From Bacteroidota bacterium (GTDB lineage Bacteria > Bacteroidota > Bacteroidia > Bacteroidales > JAGNHN01), in contig JAKLHK010000005.1 of assembly GCA_022710185.1 (NCBI GenBank), positions 1 through 64,000 of the forward strand: a stretch of 64,000 bases of DNA, given 5' to 3'. Of this stretch, positions 27,338 through 35,959 are shown piece by piece; the first letter of the stretch is position 1, and every line of letters begins with the position of its first letter. Below the pieces are notes generated by a model. The model did no database searches and was not told the origin of the DNA. It saw only the letters and a program-made list of their open reading frames with translations. The translations under genes were made by a program, and so were the position numbers.

Positions 27338-28219
27338 ATGAAGTCATACGTTTTCCCCGGACAGGGCGCCCAGTTTACGGGCATGGGCAAGGATTTGTAC
27401 GACCGTTTCCCGGAAGCCCGGGAAATGTTCCATGAGGCCAATGATGTCCTTGGTTTTGAGATTACAAGGTTGATGTTTGAAGGCACCGAAGAGGACCTGC
27501 GGCAAACGCGGGTGACCCAGCCGGCCATCTTCCTTCATTCTGTCATCCTGGCCCGCATGCTCGGGGACGCCTTTCAGCCCTCCATGGTCGCCGGGCACTC
27601 CCTGGGGGAGTTCAGCGCCCTGGTCGCCAACGGCACCCTGGAGTTCACCGATGGACTGAGACTGGTCTTCGCACGCGCCTTGGCCATGCAGAAAGCCTGT
27701 GAGGCCCGGCCTTCAACCATGGCGGCCATCCTGGGCCTTGACGATGCATTGGTGGAACAGACCCTTGCCGGCATCGATGGCATCGTGGTGCCTGCCAACT
27801 ACAACTCCCCGGGCCAGCTGGTGATCTCCGGCACCTTCGAAGCCATCGACCTGGCCTGCGAGGCCCTCAAGGCCGCCGGCGCCAAGCGTGCCCTGCCCCT
27901 GAAGGTAGGTGGAGCCTTCCACAGCCCGCTTATGGAGCCGGCCCGGGAGGAACTGGCCGAAGCCATCGCCCGCACATCCTTCCAGGCCGGGCGCTGCCCC
28001 ATTTATCAGAATGTGGATGGAAAACCCCATACCGACCCGGCGGAGATCCGGCGCAACCTCATCGACCAGCTCACCGCCCCGGTACGCTGGACCCAGATCA
28101 TGGAAAACATGATTGCCGACGGCTGTTCGGAATTCATCGAGCTGGGACCGGGAACGGTCTTGCAGGGTCTGGTCAGGAAAGTGAACAAAGATATCCCGGC
28201 CGCTTCGGGCGTGGTATGA
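27335..28219 (+). CDS. fabD: Malonyl-CoA:ACP transacylase
   Basis: A 294-residue acyltransferase that loads malonyl groups on acyl carrier protein for fatty-acid synthesis. Seen: N-terminal VFPGQGAQFTGMGKDLY, nucleophile elbow GHSLGEFSALVA, NYNSPGQLVISG, and GGAFHSPLMEPAREEL with the catalytic His. Start is ATG-ATG at 27335/27338; the first sits in a heptamer repeat. No conventional ribosome-binding site precedes it because the leader is repeat DNA. Its stop abuts the stop of the convergent phosphatase gene with no gap. Confidence 0.95.
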   Translation: MMKSYVFPGQGAQFTGMGKDLYDRFPEAREMFHEANDVLGFEITRLMFEGTEEDLRQTRVTQPAIFLHSVILARMLGDAFQPSMVAGHSLGEFSALVANGTLEFTDGLRLVFARALAMQKACEARPSTMAAILGLDDALVEQTLAGIDGIVVPANYNSPGQLVISGTFEAIDLACEALKAAGAKRALPLKVGGAFHSPLMEPAREELAEAIARTSFQAGRCPIYQNVDGKPHTDPAEIRRNLIDQLTAPVRWTQIMENMIADGCSEFIELGPGTVLQGLVRKVNKDIPAASGVV

Positions 28220-28942
28220 TCATAGATGGCGGTTGGCCATGCGCGGAGCGTGCACAGTGACCGCCGCCGAAGCCAGGCCCCGGATGAGATCGGGGGCGCT
28301 AGCCACCGTATGCAGGTCTGAGCCCAGATAGCTCACCATGCCACGCTGCAGCAGGCTCTCTGCCTGCCTACGGACTTCCGGGCCATAGCGCCCGCCCAGC
28401 GACATGAGGTTAACCTGGAACAGCACCCCGGCATCGAGCAGGGAAAACAACCCCCGCGGGTCCGCCATCCAGTAAGGATAGCGCTCAGGATGGGCCAAAA
28501 CCGGCACATACTCCCTGAGCTGCATTTCGAAGATCATTTCACGGTACCCGGGCCAGGGTTGCTGGAACGGACACTCCACCAGCACATGGCGACCCCCCAG
28601 GGTCAGGATATCCCCAGCCTCCAGGATGCGCATAAGGCCTTCATCCAGCATATACTCCCCTGCCGCAAACAACTGTAGCCCGGGGGGCAACTCCTCCAGT
28701 GACTGCCGTGCTTCACTTATGGTTTCCGGGCTGTTGGGGTAGGCCCCTTCCATCACATGGGGCGTGGTGATCACCCGCTCATAGCCCAGTGATGCCAATA
28801 GCGATAGCATTGCCAGGGAATCCGCGGTACTGCGGGCGCCGTCGTCGATGCCAGGGAGCACATGGCTGTGCAGGTCGGTGCCCAACAAGGCCCCGTTGGC
28901 CCTGGCCCTCTCCAGCAATCCGTTGTTAGGTCCCTGGGCCAT
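28220..28942 (-). CDS. CpsB/YwqE-type PHP-domain tyrosine phosphatase
   Basis: A 240-residue PHP-fold metallohydrolase with DLHSHVLPGIDDGA, TTPHVMEG, LVECPF, AHPERYPYW and GSDLHT, the metal-ligand set of CpsB/Wzb2-type manganese-dependent protein tyrosine phosphatases that regulate capsule or exopolysaccharide export kinases. It is the last gene of the polysaccharide operon, 9 bases after rfbB, consistent with control of polymer synthesis. The matching BY-kinase and Wzc-like gene are not in the window. Confidence 0.9.
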   Translation of the reverse strand: MAQGPNNGLLERARANGALLGTDLHSHVLPGIDDGARSTADSLAMLSLLASLGYERVITTPHVMEGAYPNSPETISEARQSLEELPPGLQLFAAGEYMLDEGLMRILEAGDILTLGGRHVLVECPFQQPWPGYREMIFEMQLREYVPVLAHPERYPYWMADPRGLFSLLDAGVLFQVNLMSLGGRYGPEVRRQAESLLQRGMVSYLGSDLHTVASAPDLIRGLASAAVTVHAPRMANRHL

Positions 28943-28951
28943 GGAATGGGA

Positions 28952-30016
28952 TCAGCGCTGCAGGTATTGCCGCTCGTAATAATGCTGATAGTCGCCGCTG
29001 GTCACCCCCTCGAGCCAGGCCTGATTGGCCAGGTACCAGTCCACGGTGAGGGCCAGTCCTTCCTCGAACTGAAGGCTGGGTGCCCAGCCCAGTTCCCGCT
29101 GAAGCTTGGAAGAGTCGATGGCATAGCGGAGGTCGTGCCCGGCCCTGTCCTTGACATAGGTGATCAACTTCTCGCTATCACCCGCCTTACGGCCCAGTCG
29201 GTCATCCATCAGCGCACAAAGTTTTAGGATCAGGGCGATATTCTGCCACTCGTTATTGCCTCCGATGTTATAGGTCTCCCCAATGCGCCCCTGATGAAAG
29301 ATTAGGTCGATGGCCCGGGCATGGTCCTCCACGTACAGCCAGTCGCGTACATTCTCTCCCTTGCCATAAACCGGCAGAGGCTTATTGTTTCTTATATTAT
29401 TGATGAACAAAGGGATAAGCTTTTCCGGAAATTGGTAAGGCCCGTAATTATTGGAACAATTACTGAGTACCGCCGGCAACCCGAAGGTATGGTGGTAGGC
29501 CCTGACCAGGTGATCGGAACTGGCCTTGGAAGCGGAATAGGGGCTACGGGGATCATAAGCTGTACGCTCTGTGAACAGGCCCTCCTCACCCAGCGATCCG
29601 TAGACCTCATCGGTACTGATGTGATAGAACCTCTTCCCTTCCCAATCATCCTTCCATATCTCCCTGGCTGCATTCAGGAGGTTTATAGTACCTACGATAT
29701 TGGTGAATATGAATGCATTCGGATTGGAAATGGAGCGGTCTACATGGGATTCGGCTGCCAGATGGATCACTCCCTCGGGCCGGAGCTCCCGGAAGAGGCG
29801 GAACACCTCCGTTTCGTCCACAATGTCGGCCCTAAGGAAACGGTAATTGGTTGCCTGTTCGATGTCGCGCAGGTTCTCCAGGTTACCGGCATAGGTCAGT
29901 TTATCGAGATTGAGGATGAGGTAATCGGGGTAAAGGCGCACAAAGTGCCTTACCACATGTGATCCGATGAAACCGGCTCCCCCGGTGATCAGCAGGGTCT
30001 TGCTGTAGCTTTTCAT
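28952..30016 (-). CDS. rfbB: dTDP-glucose 4,6-dehydratase
   Basis: A 354-residue extended SDR enzyme with TLLITGGAGFIGSHVVRHFV, LDKLTYAGNLENL, HLAAESHVDRSI, the catalytic TDEVYGSLGEEG and YSASKA, NCSNNYGPYQFPEKLIPL and KGENVRDWLYVEDH. It makes dTDP-4-keto-6-deoxyglucose, the precursor of rhamnose and other deoxysugars; the remaining rml genes are not here. Upstream in-frame ATGs at 30037 and 30052 would overlap galE; the chosen ATG begins where the family begins, one base after the galE stop. Confidence 0.95.
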   Translation of the reverse strand: MKSYSKTLLITGGAGFIGSHVVRHFVRLYPDYLILNLDKLTYAGNLENLRDIEQATNYRFLRADIVDETEVFRLFRELRPEGVIHLAAESHVDRSISNPNAFIFTNIVGTINLLNAAREIWKDDWEGKRFYHISTDEVYGSLGEEGLFTERTAYDPRSPYSASKASSDHLVRAYHHTFGLPAVLSNCSNNYGPYQFPEKLIPLFINNIRNNKPLPVYGKGENVRDWLYVEDHARAIDLIFHQGRIGETYNIGGNNEWQNIALILKLCALMDDRLGRKAGDSEKLITYVKDRAGHDLRYAIDSSKLQRELGWAPSLQFEEGLALTVDWYLANQAWLEGVTSGDYQHYYERQYLQR

Positions 30017-30017
30017 A

Positions 30018-31061
30018 TTATCGTTTGTTGCGTTCATACCATCCCGAGCCACGCAGGTGCTGTTCCCAGTCCCAGGCAGTGCGCATCATATCGTGCAGCC
30101 CGTATTCGGGGATCCATCCCAGGACCTCTCTGGCCCTTCGATTGTCGGCCCATACCTTTTCCACATCGCCCGCCCTGCGGGGGAAGAGCTGATAGGGGAC
30201 CTTCAGGCCGGTGGCTTCTTCAAAGGCTTTCACCATGTCCAGCACCGAAAAACCGTGTCCCACACCCAAATTGTACACCTCCCACTCCCTGCCCTGTCCG
30301 CCGGCCATACGTTCCAGGGCCTGCACATGGGCCCGGGCCAGGTCCGTCACATGGATGTAATCGCGTACGGGAGTCCCGTCAAGGGTGTTGTAATCATAAC
30401 CGAATATCCTTAGGTAATCGCGCTGGCCCGAAGCGGTCTGCACGATAAAGGGGACCAGGTGATGGGGTAGGCCGTAGGGCAGCTCCCCGATGAGGGCCGA
30501 GGGATGGGCACCGATCGGATTGAAATAGCGCAAGGCTATGGCCCTGACCCCACCGCTTGCGGTGCAGGAACGCAGTATGTCCTCCGACATCTGCTTGGTC
30601 TGTCCGTAAGGCGACCAGGCTGGCTGCAGCGGGGCGTCCTCGCTGATCGGCAGGGTGTCAGGCTGTCCATAGACCGTGCAGGACGAGGAGAATACCATAT
30701 GCGGGATGCTGTGGGACTGCATGCCTTGCAGCACATGGACCAGGGAAAAGAGGTTGTTCCTGAAGTAGTGCAGGGGCACGCGTACCGACTCTTCCACGCT
30801 CAGGAAGGCGGCAAAGTGGATGATGGCGTCCAGGGGGCCGGCTGCACTGAAAAATTCCCGGGCCTGATCCGGGCAGGCCAGGTCGGCCTTCACGAAAACC
30901 GGCCTGCGCCCCGTGATCTGTTCCAGGGCATCCAGGACCCCGGGCTCCGAATTGGAGAAATTGTCGACGATTACCACCTCATGCCCTGCCGACATCAGCT
31001 CAACCACGGTATGGGAGCCGATGTAACCTGTGCCTCCGGTGACTCCTACCCTCATCTTCAT
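30018..31061 (-). CDS. galE: UDP-glucose 4-epimerase
   Basis: A 347-residue SDR epimerase: VGVTGGTGYIGSHTVVELM, VDNFSNSEP, HFAAFLSVEESV, catalytic SSSCTVYGQPD and YGQTKQ, RYFNPIGAHPSALIGE, and DGTPVRDYIHVTDLARAHV. It interconverts UDP-glucose and UDP-galactose and possibly the N-acetyl forms; a small residue in the hexose pocket would be needed to tell. Within the seven-gene polysaccharide operon, 4 bases after the dehydrogenase gene. Confidence 0.93.
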   Translation of the reverse strand: MKMRVGVTGGTGYIGSHTVVELMSAGHEVVIVDNFSNSEPGVLDALEQITGRRPVFVKADLACPDQAREFFSAAGPLDAIIHFAAFLSVEESVRVPLHYFRNNLFSLVHVLQGMQSHSIPHMVFSSSCTVYGQPDTLPISEDAPLQPAWSPYGQTKQMSEDILRSCTASGGVRAIALRYFNPIGAHPSALIGELPYGLPHHLVPFIVQTASGQRDYLRIFGYDYNTLDGTPVRDYIHVTDLARAHVQALERMAGGQGREWEVYNLGVGHGFSVLDMVKAFEEATGLKVPYQLFPRRAGDVEKVWADNRRAREVLGWIPEYGLHDMMRTAWDWEQHLRGSGWYERNKR

Positions 31062-31065
31062 TGTA

Positions 31066-32367
31066 TTACAGGCTCCAATAGGTCATCTCCTTCACCTTAT
31101 CCCTGAAAATGCCCTTGACATCGACCAGCACAGGACGGGGCCGGCAGCGTCGGATCAGGTCGGCTTCTGTGAGCTCATAGTATTCCTTATGGGCCACCGC
31201 GAGGACGATGGCGTCATAATCATGCCCCGATCCGTTGGTGAGCCGGATACCGTACTCCATCTCCACTTCCTCCGGGGAGGCATGGGGATCGCTGACATCC
31301 ACGCTCACCCCATACGACAGCAGCTCGCTGTATATGTCGGGCACCCGGGAATTGCGGATATCGCTGACATCTTCCTTGAAGGTGACACCCATGATGAGCA
31401 CCCGGGAATCCAGCACGTTCTTTCCTGCCGCGATGATTTTCTTCACCACCTGCTTGGCGGTATAATATCCCATGCTGTCGTTGACGAAACGCCCACTGGT
31501 GATCACCTGCGGATGGTACCTCAATTGCTTGGCCTTGTATGTAAGGTAATAGGGATCCACGCCTATGCAATGCCCGCCCACCAGTCCGGGATAGAAGCGC
31601 AGGAAGTTCCACTTGGTCCCGGCCGCTTCGAGCACCTCATAAGTATTGATACCCATACGGTTGAAGATGATCGAGAGTTCGTTCATCAGGGCGATATTGA
31701 CATCCCGTTGGGTGTTCTCGATGATCTTGGCGGCCTCGGCCACCTTTATGGATGAGGCCCGGTGTACCCCGGCCTCCACAATCTTCTGGTAAAGAAGGGC
31801 TACGGCTTCAAGCGTTTCATCATCCATGCCCGAGACCACCTTGATGATGGTGCGCAGAACGTGCACTTTATCTCCCGGGTTGATACGCTCCGGGGAATAC
31901 CCCACTTTGAACTGGGTTCCGGCCCTGAGCCCGGAGTGCTCTTCGAGCACCGGGATACAGTCTTCCTCGGTGGCGCCGGGGTATACGGTGGACTCATACA
32001 CCACCAGGTCCCCTTCGCTCAGGGCTTCTCCTACGATGCGTGAAGCCCCCAGCAGGGCGCTGAGGTCCGGATTGTTGGTCTTGTCGATGGGTGTAGGCAC
32101 TGCGATGATATAGACCCTTGCCGCCTTTAGTGTTGCCGGATCGCTGGTGAAGGTGATATTCTTCCCTGCAAAGGCCTCCGCAGGCATCTCCTGACTGGGG
32201 TCACGGCCCGTGCGCAGGAGGTCGATATTTTCTTCCCGTATATCAAAGCCGATCACCGGCATGCGTGCGGCAAACGCCAGTGCAATGGGCAACCCGACGT
32301 ATCCCAGTCCGACCACCGCCAGGGGGGCCTCCCCACGGATCACTTCCTCATAAGCCCTGATGCTCAT
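31066..32367 (-). CDS. wbpA: Nucleotide-sugar (UDP-GlcNAc-type) 6-dehydrogenase, WbpA/TviB-like
   Basis: A 433-residue UDP-sugar dehydrogenase: AVVGLGYVGLPIALAFA, VPTPIDKTNNPDL, GYSPERINPGDK, the lysine-bearing IKVAEAAKIIENTQRDVNIA, catalytic GGHCIGVDPYYL and C-terminal GVTFKEDVSDIRNSR. It resembles TviB/WbpA/WbpO enzymes that oxidise UDP-GlcNAc or UDP-GalNAc to uronic acids. Because WbpB-, WbpD- and WbpE-like genes lie directly upstream, UDP-GlcNAcA production is the best inference. The frame is open 64 codons further but without family similarity; the ATG at 32367 gives MSIRAYEEV. Confidence 0.9.
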   Translation of the reverse strand: MSIRAYEEVIRGEAPLAVVGLGYVGLPIALAFAARMPVIGFDIREENIDLLRTGRDPSQEMPAEAFAGKNITFTSDPATLKAARVYIIAVPTPIDKTNNPDLSALLGASRIVGEALSEGDLVVYESTVYPGATEEDCIPVLEEHSGLRAGTQFKVGYSPERINPGDKVHVLRTIIKVVSGMDDETLEAVALLYQKIVEAGVHRASSIKVAEAAKIIENTQRDVNIALMNELSIIFNRMGINTYEVLEAAGTKWNFLRFYPGLVGGHCIGVDPYYLTYKAKQLRYHPQVITSGRFVNDSMGYYTAKQVVKKIIAAGKNVLDSRVLIMGVTFKEDVSDIRNSRVPDIYSELLSYGVSVDVSDPHASPEEVEMEYGIRLTNGSGHDYDAIVLAVAHKEYYELTEADLIRRCRPRPVLVDVKGIFRDKVKEMTYWSL

Positions 32368-32375
32368 ATTCTTAT

Positions 32376-33323
32376 CTATATCATGGTAAGAAGAAAGGGA
32401 TGGGGGTCCTCTGCCGTTGCGCTGACCTCCATGCCGCGCATCCCATGCACCATCTGTATGCTTTCCCTGGCGTCGGCCGGCCCGAAGCCTCGTCCGGCCA
32501 GAATGTGCCGGTAGCTTTCGGTATGCAGGTCGGCGAATCCCTCGGAAAAGGCGAAGCATTCCTCATCGAGGCGCAGTTCACGGAATGTCCGCATCCCAGA
32601 CGCAAGGGCCTCGGCGGGCAGGTAGCGGGGATCCACGCTGAGGAACCAGCGTACCCTTGCCCCGGCCAGCAGGCTGACGCCGGCCATGGTGGAGGAGTCG
32701 CGGTAATGCAGGCTGGTCTCACGATGGCTGCCGAAGATCCATCCCAGCATATCGAAGAAATGGATGCCAATATTGGTAGCAATCCCCCCGGAACGGGTCT
32801 CATCGCCCTTCCAGGAACGATGGTACCATTTGCCCCGGCTGGCAATATAGGTCAGCTCGACTTCATGAAGTCCTTTGTGACCCTCCGCCCCTATTCTTTC
32901 CCTGAGTTCTTGTATGGCCGGATGCAGCCTGAGTTGCAGTATGACGTTAATCCGCCGTCCGGTCTCCTCTTCCAGGGCCTCCAGCGCGTCCACATTCCAG
33001 GGGTTGAGCACCAGCGGCTTTTCGCATATGGCGTCCGCTTCGTTCCTCAGGGCCATGCGGATATGCGCATCGTGGAGATAGTTGGGTGAACAGATGCTGA
33101 CATAATCGATGCGCCGCTCCGGGTCCCGGCGCAACTTGTCCAGGTGACGATCGAAGCGCTCGGGCTCGGTAAAGAAGTCAGCCTCCGGAAAGAACTCATC
33201 GATCACCCCAATGCCGTCATAGGGATCGAGCACTGCGGTAAGCTGATGCCCGGTGTCGCGTATGGCCCGCATATGGCGGGGGGCGACGTAGCCTGCGGCG
33301 CCTATGAGCGCAAATCGTTTCAT
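32376..33323 (-). CDS. wbpB: Gfo/Idh/MocA oxidoreductase, WbpB/WlbA-like
   Basis: A 315-residue NAD-dependent dehydrogenase with FALIGAAGYVAPRHMRAI, YVSICSPNYLHDAHI, AICEKPLVLNP and the WlbA-type segment SRGKWYHRSWKGDETRSGG followed by IGIHFFDMLGW. The family oxidises UDP-N-acetylglucosaminuronate at C3. This is step two of UDP-2,3-diacetamido-2,3-dideoxy-glucuronate synthesis and matches the genes on both sides. It sits 1 base after the acetyltransferase gene and 8 before the dehydrogenase gene. Confidence 0.9.
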   Translation of the reverse strand: MKRFALIGAAGYVAPRHMRAIRDTGHQLTAVLDPYDGIGVIDEFFPEADFFTEPERFDRHLDKLRRDPERRIDYVSICSPNYLHDAHIRMALRNEADAICEKPLVLNPWNVDALEALEEETGRRINVILQLRLHPAIQELRERIGAEGHKGLHEVELTYIASRGKWYHRSWKGDETRSGGIATNIGIHFFDMLGWIFGSHRETSLHYRDSSTMAGVSLLAGARVRWFLSVDPRYLPAEALASGMRTFRELRLDEECFAFSEGFADLHTESYRHILAGRGFGPADARESIQMVHGMRGMEVSATAEDPHPFLLTMI

Positions 33324-33324
33324 A

Positions 33325-33912
33325 TCATTCCTCCTTGCTGACCTTACCGTCTTTCAGTATGTAACGCTCACCTGAGCCCTGGCATACGGCTTTTCCCGAT
33401 ACATCGAAATGCAGGCGATGTCCATGGGCGCTCATCCATCCGGCCTGGCGGGCAGGGCTGCCCATGACCAGGGCGAAGTCAGGCACCGGATGGGTTACCA
33501 CCGATCCAGCCGCCACAAAAGCCCACTCCCCAATTTCATTGCCGCAGAGGATAGTGGCGTTTGCGCCAATAGTTGCCCCGCGGCGCACCCTGGTGGAGGC
33601 GTATTCTTCCCTTCGCACCACCGCGCTGCGCGGATTGATGACATTGGTGAATACCATAGAGGGCCCCAGGAAGACATCATCCTCGCATATCACCCCGGTG
33701 TAGAGGGAAACGTTGTTCTGCACCTTCACGTTGTTCCCGAGCTCCACGCCCCCGGCCACGAAGACGTTCTGTCCCAGGGAGCAGCGCTCACCGATGACAC
33801 AGCCCGGCATGAGGTGACAAAAGTGCCAGATGCGCGTTCCCTGACCTACACGGCAGCCTTCATCCAGGACGGCCGTTGGGTGGGCATAAAATCCATTCTC
33901 CCTGGTATCCAT
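33325..33912 (-). CDS. wbpD: Left-handed beta-helix N-acetyltransferase, WbpD/WlbB-like
   Basis: A 195-residue hexapeptide-repeat acetyltransferase. It reads HPTAVLDEGCRVGQGTRIWH, CSLGQNVFVAGGVELGNNVK, VQNNVSLYTGVICEDDVFLG, FTNVINPRSAV, GATIGANATILCGNEIG and MGSPARQAGWMSAHG, matching UDP-3-amino-GlcNAcA N-acetyltransferases (step four). An open frame reaches 384 bases further upstream but covers the aminotransferase gene out of frame, so the ATG at 33912 is the start. Confidence 0.92.
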   Translation of the reverse strand: MDTRENGFYAHPTAVLDEGCRVGQGTRIWHFCHLMPGCVIGERCSLGQNVFVAGGVELGNNVKVQNNVSLYTGVICEDDVFLGPSMVFTNVINPRSAVVRREEYASTRVRRGATIGANATILCGNEIGEWAFVAAGSVVTHPVPDFALVMGSPARQAGWMSAHGHRLHFDVSGKAVCQGSGERYILKDGKVSKEE

Positions 33913-33922
33913 GGCTACGTTG

Positions 33923-35047
33923 TTAAGCAAGGAAGGCCTTGATCTCCCCGGCGATATACTCCTGTTGTTCGGCATCCAGCTCTGTATGCATGGGCAGGGA
34001 AAGGCATTCTGCCGCCACGGCCTCGGCCACGGGAAAATCGCCCTGCCCGTACCGCGGGTCCAGGTAGGCCTTCTGCAGGTGGAGGGGCACGGGGTAATAA
34101 ATGGCGCAGGGGATGCCTTTCGATTGCAGGTGTTCCAGCAGGCCGTCGCGGTAGCCGTCATGGACCAGCAGGGTGTACTGGTGAAAGGTATGCGAGGTAT
34201 TGGGGGACCGGAAGGGCACGCTGACCTTCGGATGCCTACCCAGTAGGGCGTCGTAGCGATCTGCTGCATCGCGACGGGCGGCATTGTATCCGTCAAGGTG
34301 GGGCAGCTTGATCCTGAGGATAGCGGCCTGGATGCTGTCGAGGCGGGAGTTGACCCCCACCAGGTCGTGATAGTACCTGCGCGTCATGCCGTGGTTCACG
34401 ATCACGCGCAGGGTGGCCGCCAGGGCATCGTCGTTGGTGAAGACGGCACCCCCATCCCCGTAACATCCAAGGTTTTTGGATGGGAAGAAGGAGGTGCAGC
34501 CCACATGCCCCATGGTTCCCGCCTTATGGCTTCCCTCCGCATCATAGTATGTGGAACCTATGGCCTGGGCCGCGTCTTCCACCACATACAGCCCGTGCTC
34601 CCGCGCCAGACGCAGGATACCATCCATATCGGCGCATTGTCCGAACAGATGGACCGGGATGATGGCCCGGGTACGGGGGGTGATGGACCGGCGGACCGCC
34701 TCCAGGTCGATATTGAAGCTCCGGGGATCGATATCCACCAGCACCGGAGTGAGGCCCAGCAGGGCGATCACCTCAGCTGTTGCGATGAAGGTAAAAGTCG
34801 TGGTGATTACCTCATCCCCCGGTTTCAGGCCCAGGGCCATCAGCGAAACCTGCAGGGCGTCGGTACCGTTGGCGCAGGGGATCACATGCCTAACCCCGAG
34901 ATAGGCCTCGAGATCCTCCTGGAAGGCCTTGACAGCAGGGCCGTTGATGAAGGCGGTGGATTCGATGACATTGAGCACTTCCCGATCGATCTCATCCTTG
35001 ATCCTGAGGTACTGTCCGTGAAGATCGACCATGTGGAGCTTTTTCAT
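33923..35047 (-). CDS. wbpE: DegT/DnrJ/EryC1 sugar aminotransferase, WbpE/WlbC-like
   Basis: A 374-residue PLP enzyme with MVDLHGQYLRIKDEID, CANGTDALQVSLMALGLKPG, VVEDAAQAIGSTY, the PLP lysine in TSFFPSKNLGCYGDGGA, and NSRLDSIQAAIL. WbpE transfers an amino group from glutamate to the 3-keto sugar nucleotide (step three). First gene of the seven-gene operon that runs to the PHP phosphatase; a TACCTTTG box lies 31 bases upstream. Confidence 0.93.
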   Translation of the reverse strand: MKKLHMVDLHGQYLRIKDEIDREVLNVIESTAFINGPAVKAFQEDLEAYLGVRHVIPCANGTDALQVSLMALGLKPGDEVITTTFTFIATAEVIALLGLTPVLVDIDPRSFNIDLEAVRRSITPRTRAIIPVHLFGQCADMDGILRLAREHGLYVVEDAAQAIGSTYYDAEGSHKAGTMGHVGCTSFFPSKNLGCYGDGGAVFTNDDALAATLRVIVNHGMTRRYYHDLVGVNSRLDSIQAAILRIKLPHLDGYNAARRDAADRYDALLGRHPKVSVPFRSPNTSHTFHQYTLLVHDGYRDGLLEHLQSKGIPCAIYYPVPLHLQKAYLDPRYGQGDFPVAEAVAAECLSLPMHTELDAEQQEYIAGEIKAFLA

Positions 35048-35077
35048 CCTTCAGCAATTGGGTTGGGGGTTACAGGA

Positions 35078-35085
35078 CAAAGGTA
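35078..35085 (-). promoter_or_regulatory. -7 element (TACCTTTG) of the polysaccharide operon
   Basis: CAAAGGTA on the plus strand, upstream of the wbpE-like gene; no TTG at canonical spacing. The divergent barrel/waaA unit has its own -7 box (35133-35140). Confidence 0.55.
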
Positions 35086-35132
35086 GGTATTTGCGGCCTT
35101 GGCGGGCCAGGGGACCGGAGCGGATATTGGTG

Positions 35133-35140
35133 TACTTTTG
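35133..35140 (+). promoter_or_regulatory. -7 element (TACTTTTG) of the barrel-waaA pair
   Basis: TAnnTTTG about 62 bases before the ATG at 35202. Confidence 0.5.
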
Positions 35141-35201
35141 ACCTCTGGCTTTCCGCAATACAGGGGAACGCCCGGCGTTATGCCTTATTATTCTCTTCGG
35201 G

Positions 35202-35954
35202 ATGAAAAGGACCCTTACTCTCACCTGTTTCCTTGTGCTCACGCTGGCCCTGCGGGCGCAATCCACGGAAAAGGACTCCGCCTCCAGCCTGTTCATGCTG
35301 CATGCCAACCTGGGCTTCCATCTGCCGGGGGCCGATATGGCTGACCGCTTTGGCGCCAACCTCATCGCCGGAGGGGGAGTGCTGTACAAGACCGAAAGGA
35401 ACTGGCTGTGGGGACTGGAGGGCGACTTCCTCTTCGGCACGGTGGTGAAGGAAGACGACCTCTTCCGTGCGCTGGAGACAGAAACAGGTTTCATGATCGA
35501 TGCCAGCGGATTGTACGCCGATGTCTTCCTTTCGGAACGCGGCTTCCGGCTGGCCCCCCGCCTCGGCAAGCTGATCCCCCTGGGCAAACGCAACGCTGAT
35601 GCCGGCCTTATGATCACCCTGGCCCCTGGGCTGCTGCAGCATAAGATCCGCATCGACGACCGCAACAACGCCACTCCACAGGTGGATGATGAGTATCTGC
35701 CGGGTTATGACCGACTGAGTAATGGCTTTGCCCTCAGCGGTTTTGTGGGATATTTTCATACCGGGATGTACCGGCTCACCAGCTTCTTCGCTGGCGTGGA
35801 GTTCAACCAGGCCTGGACAAAATCCCGCAGGGACTGGGACTTCGACCGCATGGGCAAGGACGGGGACGGGCGCATCGACCGCCTCCTCGGCCTGAAGGTG
35901 GGCTGGGTCATCCAGCTCTCGGGCGGTCGTCCGCAGGAGTACTATTATTATTGA
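35202..35954 (+). CDS. Outer-membrane beta-barrel-like protein
   Basis: A 250-residue product with a clear signal peptide (MKRTLTLTCFLVLTLALRAQ) and alternating strands such as LIAGGGVLYKTERNWLWGLE, MYRLTSFFAGVEF and LLGLKVGWVIQL, fitting a small barrel. An acidic loop (DFDRMGKDGDGRIDRL) resembles a calcium-binding EF-hand/dockerin loop (DxDxDG). It lies 5 bases before waaA in one unit, so an envelope role linked to lipopolysaccharide is possible but unproven. Confidence 0.72.
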   Translation: MKRTLTLTCFLVLTLALRAQSTEKDSASSLFMLHANLGFHLPGADMADRFGANLIAGGGVLYKTERNWLWGLEGDFLFGTVVKEDDLFRALETETGFMIDASGLYADVFLSERGFRLAPRLGKLIPLGKRNADAGLMITLAPGLLQHKIRIDDRNNATPQVDDEYLPGYDRLSNGFALSGFVGYFHTGMYRLTSFFAGVEFNQAWTKSRRDWDFDRMGKDGDGRIDRLLGLKVGWVIQLSGGRPQEYYYY

Positions 35955-35959
35955 TCCCC

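Noticed and set aside
33913..34296. An N-terminal extension of 128 codons on the WbpD-like acetyltransferase
   Set aside because: It reads through the aminotransferase gene in another frame and has no acetyltransferase similarity; the ATG at 33912 fits the family.
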